NCBI GenBank assembly: GCA_025057395.1
Contig: JANWXU010000011.1
Location: 1 to 54,689, forward strand
DNA length: 54,689 nucleotides
Origin: Bacteroidia bacterium
GTDB lineage: Bacteria > Bacteroidota > Bacteroidia > J057 > JANWXU01
Direction: 5' to 3'
Part shown: positions 43,701 to 50,100 of the stretch, one piece after another
How positions within the stretch are numbered: position 1 is the stretch's first letter
How the letters are laid out: every line of letters starts with the position of its first letter
Translations under genes and position numbers: made by a program
The notes under the pieces: model-generated
Databases searched by the model: none
Told to the model about the DNA's origin: nothing
What the model saw: only the letters and a program-made list of their open reading frames with translations

Positions 43701-43703
43701 CAT
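31788..43703 (-). CDS. Giant T9SS surface protein with about 26 CHU_C-type and several Ig modules
   Basis: 3971 aa, ATG start. A signal peptide ends near residue 30 (YKVQAQ). A unique N-terminal region of about 300 residues contains a Cys-rich, PPC-like beta domain (CDWIQMDNPVFFQFEL...LQVGLWHRAACQPG). Then come two Ig-like modules, about 26 CHU_C-type modules (consensus SRCGxGxVTFTAxMGxPxGNEIRLY...GGxPIA...PYELTTPxITTTTTFY), more Ig-like and GPW modules, two FnIII domains and a T9SS type A domain (ITLYPNPAQE). Each repeat keeps a Cys pair, suggesting disulfides. A stalk-like adhesin or surface-layer role is likely but inferred. It shares its module kit with the 4003-aa protein, in different proportions. 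Confidence 0.9.
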   Translation of the reverse strand: MRDLKFIFTKLARLLCNYLLVISIYKVQAQNIELSYFPIYLVGNYGKSIHFTQDLTSLKQEAANYEAYFYKVNFQVQVPPGYNKIAMRLKGQALRPHTVTIKPHSNESTNVKLLLNSENNYTCIFPTPTPYIPHTVYLYFDSLQKNIQLHFFAESTLQDSIELSHNTFLKKPNTPSLAPLSNNNNFTCDRASCVGTNKEYTNRNRPGCGSCTDVWLTPPVGNSCDWIQMDNPVFFQFELLQDKIVTITLDNIICSGGGGKLQVGLWHRAACQPGNLGATGFITCASDSHRISITQSLRAGSYLLVADGDSRSECTWRFTSNIPFLTATSNSVFTDSLKNHICEGENLELRVLGAHPSATYLWQGPGSFSSTLAAPTRANALATHSGLYTVIVTPGPGSICTQPETLTTQVNIKPRPMLMLQDTILKRCVGQSVTFLASATPEAKSFTWRGPNNFTSNQLTVTLTNLTTTQGGTYFITARNDSTRCSTTKSLSLEVFNVPSLPFVTSRSISRCGSGWVEIEAAMGNLAGNVLYLYNQPQGGEILAQDSIAPFILRTPILEPGNYTFYVASAFKSTGCQSRRTPANVTVNPNIPLPVVNSTHLRRCGNGPVTFTAQMGTPIQANEIQLYTESSGNSTPIAQDNSAPYELVTPPLSPGNYTFYIISTNTVTGCQSAAVPVTVRVFPAISAPVVPNPPTPRCGAGPVTISANMGATPGNQIRVYTSLIQTNPLLTRNTPPYELTIPNLTSSTTFYLTAIDTNTSCESTRLEIQATIFTLPLTPRPNNSLVANCLGGSVSFIDSRNLSDTEMRLYSVPVGGTPIATDNQRPFELTVNNLTTDATFYMESVAISSGCINPNRVQVRALAVQNPGRPNVQGDTLCGSGQGEIRISPTPPIGSAIAIYTQSTGGTPLATLNTPPYLFITPNTTQTTTYFIEAINEVSFLGVDCRSERVPATVVVNRLPAEPNVGNFSRCEAGNVRIVASFADAEADLLRIFSTPQGGEPILSVSALPLTFQLNVNQTTIYYALAENSVTGCTSQRVPFVVTVNPEPGIPNAAAVSSCGSGMVTFTAIMGSPPASRFLLYETNTGGTPIASTSLPPYELPVFITTTTQFFLEAISAQGCTSGRKPVLATLRERPGQPFAEGVARCGAGEVIFTVSMGVPAGNEVRIYSQISEGSALDIDNSFPFLLKSSSITTTTTFYIESLQGNGCKSVRTPVIATILPVPGPPSVPVQPSRCGGGRILFTAQMGTPPANTIRLYTPSASGYSLIEEDDIPLYEFLSPFLTTNTLLYIESYNSATGCTSPKVGVPFIIHPFPSPPLLQDMAICAPQAVAFTVNLTSGSEARLYSVPTGGAILDIANFFPYRLTTPVVSLTTTFYVESYDANTTCSSLSRSPIVIRVENRPRIPISQRISRCGTGSVIFNDTLQATTGISLRLYTQPLGGEAITSDATFPYAVSTPIVTTTTTFYLGFFNAINNCEGDRQEVVALIHPKPGMPESDSIEACGTGQVLIIASQGTPAGNQMAIYDNPFSNNPLATIVMPPFNFQFQDIGSSKTFYLESIDSNTGCKSDRKPIAIKLLPSPGTPRAPDILLCSPAPTTLTVFMGEPAGDEILLYTTPIGSVPIARDSTFPDFLLRTPLISTHTTLYIASFNKVSRCESARYPVKVFVSLPAPPTVSTQERCGGGRVTFFVSGGFYDEVRLYDVAFGGSPITTDNSSLYRLETPIITTSTTFYVTAIVGGCETVRVQAIALVQPLPPLPLVANTSRCGRGAITFTAQLSGSANEVRVYELPTGGLPLAQATSFPYVLNIPTIQTTTTFYFETIDTEQKCVSGGRSMAIAVIHPIPGTPMVSSTARCGTGILTFSVTMQSPFGDEIRLYTLPLGSAPVNFTNIFPYRITTPAITTTTTFYLESYNTQTGCRSPMVESRAIIQPQPAIPMVADTHRCASGPGVFRARMQIPAGNQMRLYATESGGLPFAISNGPSEYFLTTPPVTSHTQFYIEALDTLTGCTSLRATARLVIHALPGTPNVVEGYLCGKQNVAFTVNMGIPRGTEVRLFATPTGGLPIITDNSEPYILTTSPITTITTFFIESYHSGTGCASALRQQVIASPAPGNPIVPIASRCGSGKVTFLPAISPPAGDIFRLYTTPSGGNPIATDGVAPYELSSIEIRENTTFYIELLNSATGCVSDRVPAEAIVLPLPGAPFAQDVARCGSGKVFFSVIPGAGSGNEFRLYASPSSPAPLAVDLLFPFELETPAISTNTVFYIEPRDANTGCIGERIPVRAIVYPLPPAPVLEKPFICAGSITQLVVLLDTRFANEALLFDSPSTNLPLLPPDNTPPYEFWIPASPANTTYYVAARNSTTGCISRPNSVEVLPLPGTPFAENISRCGNGSATFTAQMGSPAGDIIRLYSVPASGVALHSTGNSPYLLPTPGVSTSTIFYLESVQQNTGCTSARTPVILSIHPLPEPATVEPVSRCDVGPVTFSPQPSLNLGTSAIITLYSLPSGSLPLATDATEPYELTTPTLSTNTTFYVQVTDGRTGCLSALSLAIAEVFPLPAPPSANNVFLCEPSTIQLTAFIPGEAPGNQVFLYDAPSSGILVASAFSRPYLLRTPLITTNTTYWLESRNTLTGCTSASRSEVRITMAPKPGIPFAENQSRCGPSLFTFTAFMRAPWGNVLRFYDSPTSNFPIASATSEPYLFITPLITTTTTYYIENFNSTTGCKSARFAVVAEILPLPGIPEASDLTRCTKGRTFILANMGNPPGDEIRLYHAGGALLSTDATPPYELETPNLTTTTIFWIESRNTRTGCVSGRKQVTVQINSAPPAPTIASNSPICEKETLRLTATGISGATYVWLGPNGFSATGNSLILPNAKPSNSGTYSAIAILGGCTSEFSTLHVVIRPQPSISTLEANSPVCLGDTLRLSTHAIWGASYIWLGPDNFSASGAQVKIPNAQLQNAGVYSLIQILNQCSSEVFTLQVTVSSPNATFSTSSQAVCAETPVTFNIRSSGNYPLRFIYLANTIRNTEILEQPSHNFSSSFNAPTTIVPELVVDALGCTTFLAPTAIQITVYSRPTARIISTPRICAGSAASINFVVERAGSNNWLISYLEGATPKTITGTGNGVFRITTSPLSANTPLQFLSIRNTDDNCTRTLQDTSARTVISVLPYPILQVSSNPSCENDTAKIILSLSGRAPWFLQWEENGQFRSTTIGNSETPSPHQFILQPILNQNTVFRFSLLRDATGCQERNLPTYTQIVNPRPTAAFDATTKAVCSGSNVQYNLLLTGKAPWQIEYTVNNSLRAPLELGNPSILGPQIFAFTLPLLGDSLITLTRVQDALGCRATELPSLFLRAKPIPLPPREVSSNTPVCEGTTLQLSATGIIPPATYLWQGPNGFFSSAATSQISNVTLNDGGVYSVTALLEGCASMPITVTVRVLPAPPIPVFNLPSTICQTQNINLTAPTLPEVEFLWSASNGWRARGEQQTLQLAPGTYSFSLTATSTANLCTSKVFSRQIIVDPLPSVKLPTEGFLLCAGQNAALPIELIGAPPFTLRYRIGMSPTIIVNSIGQSPYLLPYSSANPENTSLIIEQIQDQSACRSSLTATSTRIQVFNPPALQLVEIEHAQCGLAGGRVRLQAVGGSGNNAFVYFREGSSIENSTGIFEQLRPGIYTFGVKEGLCQSSLRVEIFETPPPSPFITAITYEPATASNTLWVAWSRVEGASHYNLRYRAQGTTLWITLPLLIGTEKEITGLLPNTTYEFSVQAVCANGNASGFSEVRSASTATVPSSCATPSLQVRDRDVPNGNIGLIWNTIQQASCYEINYGLITAPETWISIFRNVPQTSLNLNLPSGSYGFRIRAHCGGCPARASDWSAIERITIPSFKFGTSLEDPEITLYPNPAQESFTITGLLENSNQTPLELHIYNSEGRKIISKEIWIQGKSELSIDISKLEPGYYLVELTGNNLSKSFKLIKH

Positions 43704-44066
43704 AGTTTGGAGTAGTAAAAAAGCTCGAGTAAAAGAATACTCTACGAAATTTATAAAAAATGAGAATAGAACTATTAGTTCCTTCCTTAGCTTCCTAAAA
43801 TTTGGGTCTAAGGGGCTATAAATGAAGACTATATATGCTTGATTAGAAAAATTTCTGGAAGAAATGATTTATTGCAGCGAGGAATGAATTTAAGAATTTG
43901 AATTCTGATTTTGTTCAAAAAAATGATTGAAATTACGTATTATTTGAATTTTTAATTATTCTATAAGTTTTACTTCGAAAGATAAAAAATAAAATCCCAA
44001 GAGCTTATTTTATTCATGAGAAATACTTAGCTGTTGGCTAGAGGTAAAGGTTAAGCTTTAGGATGA
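43704..44066. other. AT-rich intergenic region upstream of the 3971-aa gene
   Basis: About 360 bp with no gene that I can support. It should hold the promoter of the minus-strand giant gene, but I found no clear Bacteroidota-type promoter (TTTG then TANNTTTG). No RNA gene or repeat was recognised. Confidence 0.5.
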
Positions 44067-44095
44067 TAAAAAATCAGGGGAGCAAAAGCTCCCCT
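44067..44095 (-). terminator. Intrinsic terminator of the 2526-aa protease gene
   Basis: AGGGGAGC (44076-44083) and GCTCCCCT (44088-44095) form a perfect 8-bp stem with an AAAA loop. On the minus strand the stem is followed by a T6 tract (A run at 44067-44073). It begins 28 bp past the stop codon at 44123. Confidence 0.92.
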
Positions 44096-44122
44096 ATAGC
44101 TAGGACTATTGCTAGCTTTTTA

Positions 44123-47100
44123 CTAGCGCTGCAATTGTATTTTATAGTGATACTTTTTATTGTCTTCTAGTACAACTTCTAAAAGATAGATTCCTGAAGA
44201 AATCTCTTGTGGCAGTAATAATACTTGTTCTATTTCTCTGTTTTTAAGATTGTTCCAAATTTTTAATATTTTCCCTTCTAAGGTAGAGAGCATAACGTGT
44301 ACAATTAGAAAAGAATAGTCTCTTAAATATCTAATTCTTAATTCTCCGCTTGTAGGATTAGGGTATATCCAAATTTCGTTGCTATGTTGTGGGTTGTAGA
44401 ATAAATATTGCCAAGTAGGAATATACGAAAATGGGGGTGTAGTATAAACGCATCCTTGGCTATCCTGTACTGTGACAGCATAGTTACCTGAATTTGAAGC
44501 TTTAATGAAATAAGTATTGGCGCCTGCTATAGGCCTACCATTTATCCACCACTGGTAGTAAAAATATTGGTTGGCTATCATCAAAGTATCTTGCTTTGCG
44601 ATAATTACAGGTTTAGGTAAATTAAAAGTATCTATCAAAACAACTACGGTTGTAACTTCACTGCTGCAAGCTCCTAGTACCGATTGGCAGTTATATTCGC
44701 CTGCTGCATTTAGTGAGACATTAGGAATAATCCAAGGGTTGCCCCTATAAATGAGACCCTGGGGATTTTTCCATACAAAGGTGGTAGCTTCGCCACTTGC
44801 TAGCAAGTGCAACGTATCGCCTACACAAATGGGCATATTCGTTTGGATATTAGGGGGTAAAGGTTGAGGGTCAATAGTAATCATAGGGCTGGAAATCACG
44901 AAAGTATCTGGTGGAATGGTGCTAATTACTCTTAAGCGATATCTATTTCCTGGTTCGAGGGTTTGAGGAATAATACTTTGAAGGGGGCCTCGTGAAGATG
45001 GTGCGCCGAGAGTAGTGGAGTTGTCAAAATTACCCTGAGCATCCGAAATTTGCAATGTAAATGTGTTTTGTAGTCCAAACCCAATAGCACCAAAATTTAC
45101 CTTTAGGGTATCTCCTATACAGTACCTTGACTTGGTTATAGGCGAAAAGGCAATCCGGGTTCTAAAGTGAGCTTGATACCAAAGCTTCCAGCCCGCATCT
45201 GTATTCAAGCTGTTGGTAGTAAAGATGAGTAGTACCGAATCGTGCTCTATTGTGATAGTGCTAGGTAAATCATTTCCTGAAACTTGGGCATACATAGGTC
45301 GATTGCGATTTCCGCCTTCATAGATAGTAATTAAATCGCAACATCTTTCGGTAGCAAGTTCCAAGAAATTTAAGCTAATCGAAGCTGCACCAGGTATAGC
45401 AATTAGAAATTCACAGCGTGAGTTATTACCGTAGTTAGCTTCTCCACTTCCGTCGCTAATTGTATCTCGAAGTGCAGTAAAAATTTTTCTGCCATGACAA
45501 GTAGGGCAGTCTGTTCGAATAGTGAGGGGCGCAGAGGCTCTACTATAGCCCGGAGGGTTAGTAGAAGCTAAGCGTAGTCGGTAATTACTACCTGGAATAA
45601 TATCCGCAGGTAAGGTGCAAGTGATAGTTCCGCTTTGGTTATATTGTAAGCTTCCGATGCGTTGGAAGTTACGAAAACTACCATTGGGTTCTGAAAGTTC
45701 TACGTAAAAAGTATTAGCAGTATCTAGTAAAATCGATGTGTAGAAAGAAACTTCAAAAGTGTCATTAGGGCAGAACTCATTTCTTGGTAAAGTATTTAAT
45801 TGGAGATACGCATGGCTACTATACCAGTGAGCCCGAAAGCCTGCTTCTGTAATACTACCATCAGTGATAAACACTAATAACATTTTTCCACTGCTAGCAA
45901 CTAAAGTAGGCGGTAACTGATTTCCCTTGAATGAACCTAAACGTGGGGCTTGAGTAGAAGCACCATCATATACTACTAGCTCGTCGCAGCAGCTTTCGGT
46001 ATCAAAACTTTCAAATTCTAGAATAACTTCACTGGCTCCAGGCGGCGCAATTAACCAGCTGCAGTTTAAATTATTTCCGTAATCATTTTCTCCGCTACCA
46101 TCTTCTAAACTTCCTGTAATTTGAGATAAAACTTGTAAGCCTTGGCAAGTAGGACAATTGCTAGATATTTCAAAGCTTGTGGTGCTACCCCCTATAAGAG
46201 CAGGAGAAGTGGTGCGCAGCCTTATCCTATAATTTCCTAGCGCTAAGGGTGCGGGCAATTGGCAGTTTAGCACGCCAGAAGTATTGCTTTGTAACTGTGC
46301 TATGATTATAGGATTAGTAAAATTGCCATTTGCCTCAGAGAGCTCTGCAATTATTTGGTTGTTTACGTCGAAACTTCCTATTAAACGGTAGCTTAGAGAA
46401 AAAGTATCACCCGGACAAAGGCGACTATTTAAATTATTAGTTGCCCATATGTATTGTTCTACTTGTTCGTAGTTTGCTTCCCAGCCTTTTCTAGTAACAC
46501 TTGCGTCTGTTTCAAAAATAAGAAAGAATGAGCTACTATCGGTGAGAAAGGTAGGAGGAATACTGTTGCCTCTAAAAGTTCCTAGAAATTCGCCATTTTC
46601 GTCTTTGCCAGCGTAGATATGCAGCTTATCACAGCAGGTCTCAGTTTCGAATCGAGAAAAACTTAGTTTTAATAAACCTATTCTAGGTTCAGGTGCAATT
46701 AGCCAAGTGCAATACAAATCATTACTGTAATTTTGATTCTCTAGGGAACCGTCTGTAAACGTACCACTAGGAGCATTCAAAATGGTTTCTCCATGGCAAG
46801 TAGGACAAGTAAGGGTTACTTCTATCGTACTACTACTTATGCGCGGTTCTGTATTGGTAATCATTCTTAACTTATAAGAAGCCCCATCTTCTATATTTAA
46901 AGGCCATTGAAAGGTAACAGTGCGAGGACCAGCATGAGCAGGAGTAGAGTACAATATTCTGGCATTTTCCCAACTTCCATTTTCGTCTGACATCTGTAAG
47001 AGAAATTCTGTTCCAGGAGTGAAATTGCCAACTCCTTCATATTCAAAGGTTTGAGATTCTCCACAAATAAGGATAGGCGTACTCCAGCCTAAAATTTTAA

Positions 47101-50100
47101 TTCCTTCATTTTGCACTTCGTATTTTGCTATCCAGCCGCTAGCATTTACACTACCATCTGTTCGAAAAGTGATAAGCATGGCACCTGCATCTCCAATGAT
47201 TTCATCTGGCAGCTCATCTCCCCGAAATCTTCCTAAAACTAAATCTGTCGTAGTAGCCCCATTATAGACGGTTACTTCGTCACAGCAAGCTTCTGTATCG
47301 AAGTGCAAAAATTGTAGTCGAATAAAATTAGCTTGAGGAGGCTGTATAAGCCAGCTGCAGTCTAGGTTATTACTATAAGTAGGTCCTCTTCTTCTATCAG
47401 CAAAGATTCCTTGAGGTTCGGTGAGCACTTGTTGCCCTTCACAACTAGGACAGATATATAATTTTATGTTTACTGGGCTTATTGCTCCTACTATGCGAGG
47501 AGAAGTAGCTGTTACACGCAGGCGGTAATTATTTCCTTCGGGTATATTTTCCAAAATAGCTTTAATTGCAGTATCTCTAGATATATTTTCTATGCTAGCT
47601 AGTTGGCGAGCGGAAGTAAAATTTCCATTTCTATCAGAGAGCCAAACTGTAAAAGTGTTGTTAGAATCAAAATTGCCAATGGTTTTAAATCGAAGTAACA
47701 AAGTATCTCCTATACAGAGGCTAGAGGGCAACTCTTGAATTAAGATATTACTATTTAAGGCTCGATATTCTACTTGGAAACCTTGTCTTACACCAAAATT
47801 ATTTGACAAAAAAACTAATAAAATTTTTGCGCCCGAAGAAGTTATTATATAATCATTTATTCTGCCGCTAAGTTCGGCAATCAGAGGAGCATTTTCGTTC
47901 TCGCCGTCATAAATTCGTAGGAAATCTTGATTTGACTCTGTTTCTAATGATGTGATTTTTACTTCAATTCCTGCAGGGTTATTTTCAGGAGCTATAAGGA
48001 AGCGGCACAGAGAATTATTGCCATAAGGTAGTGCACCGCTTCCATCATCAAAATTACCCTGCAATGCAGTATATACTTGAGTGCCGCTACAATAAGTTTT
48101 ACACCCAGTAACGGCAATAGGTATACTAGGCACGCTTATAAAACTAGGACTACTTGCTACTATCCGTAAGCGGTAATTTTGGCCCTCGGCTACATCGGCG
48201 GGTAAAAGAAAACGAAATTCTCCCGATTGATTAGTAGTGAGTGTAGATAATAAGCGGGGTTGTGTAAAATTACCATCGGGGGTAGAAAGTTCTAGGCGAA
48301 ATGTATTTTGTGCATCAAACTCTCCGATGGCTATAAAGCGTATCACTTGTACACTATCGATACAGAGCCGAGGCTGTGTTTGATTAAATTGGAAGCGCAG
48401 GGTACGGGACAATGTTTGATAGGAAGCTTGCCAGCCGCTGCTGCTAATGCTTCCATCTGTGGTGAAGGTTACAAACATACTACCTGCCGAACTCCGAATT
48501 GGCTCACTATCTCCTGTTCCAGAAAGTCTTTTAAGGATAGGAGCTTCATCTGAGTTACCATCGTAAACCGTTACAAAGTCGCAGCATCTTTCGGTTGAAA
48601 AGCGCTCAAAGCGGAGTTCAATAGCTGCCGCATTAGATGGCTCAATAAGCCAAGAACAGCTAAGGTTATTGCCATATTCACCGGAGGTGTTTCCGTCGCT
48701 AAAATTACCGTTGGGTGCTGTAAGTATAGCTCCCGCCTGGCAAGGATCATTACAATTGCGAATTGTTACAAAGTCGGTAGCAGCACTGGCGGCATTAGGG
48801 CTGGTGCTTCTAATTCTAAGACGGTAAAAAGCACCAGGCACTACGTCAGAAGGAATTCTAAAAGAAAATAACCCACTGCTATTGGTAGTTTCTACTCTTG
48901 AGAGAGTAGTGGCTCTTGTAAAATTTCCGGCAGAATCCGAGAGTTCTAGAATAAAGGTATTTCCACTATTAGCTCTGCTGCTTGCTTCAAAAGCAATTTC
49001 GTGGTCTTTTTCAGAGCATAAAATGGAAGAATTGAAGTTGGTAATTTTTACTCCATAATTCTGGGCTTGATAGCGAGCAAAAAAACCATTACTTGTAATT
49101 TGAGAATTGCTCCTAAAAGTGACTAGCATTTCTCCCTTTGTGCTTACAAGCTCTGGGGGCAAATTGTGGCCACTAAACTTTCCTAAGAGGGGAGCATCAG
49201 TAGTAGAGCCATCATACACAGAGACGTAGTCTGCCAAAGGTTGTGTGCTAAAACTTTCAAATTGTAAACGGATAGCTTGAGCGCCTGGCGGCTGAATGAG
49301 CCAAGTACAATCGAGATCGTTTCCATAGGGGGCTTGGTTAGAGCCTTGGCTTATTTCTCCATTAGCGGCTGTAAAAGTAGTATTCCCACTACAACAGCGT
49401 GTAAGTTGAATATTAATAAAATTACTTTGTGTGGGGGGAGAAGAACCTACAAGACGAATTCTATAATTTCTACTAGGCTGGAAAAATACGGGAATAGTTG
49501 CAGATATACTTGCGGAAGCATTTGCATTAAGGCTAGCTAGTGTAAAAGGGCTAGTAAAACTACCGGAAGCATTTGAAATTTCTAAGCGAAATTGATTATT
49601 GGAGTTAAAATTTCCTGCGGTAGTGAAAGATAAAGTCAGATTACTTCCTATGCAGTATACTGAGCGATTTAGAGAATCGGGTAAAAAAATAGAAGTTGGT
49701 TCGGTAATAGTTATTTTATGCCGTGAGCTATAGATAAGAGGACAATCTAATTTAGCTATTGCTGCTCGCAAGTAAAAAGTACCTAATTCTGAAAAACTAG
49801 TTTGAAAAGAGGTGGCGCCGTTAGCTGTTGAAAAGGATTGCCATGTTAGGCTATCACGCGAAATTTCCCAGAATACTGTTCCGCCACTACTTCCCACTAA
49901 AGAAAAATTTATAATTGCATTACGAGTGGCTTGAAGTGGAGCATCAATGACACCTGCAATGGGGGGAGCAGGGCAAAATTCTGCAGGAGCTAGCCCTGTG
50001 ATAATAATTGAAACCTTCTGACGATTCCCCCTTAAAGTTCCCTTATGAGTTATTTTTAGGGTATAAATGCCTGCTATAGGACGGCCTATCCAAACTTTTT

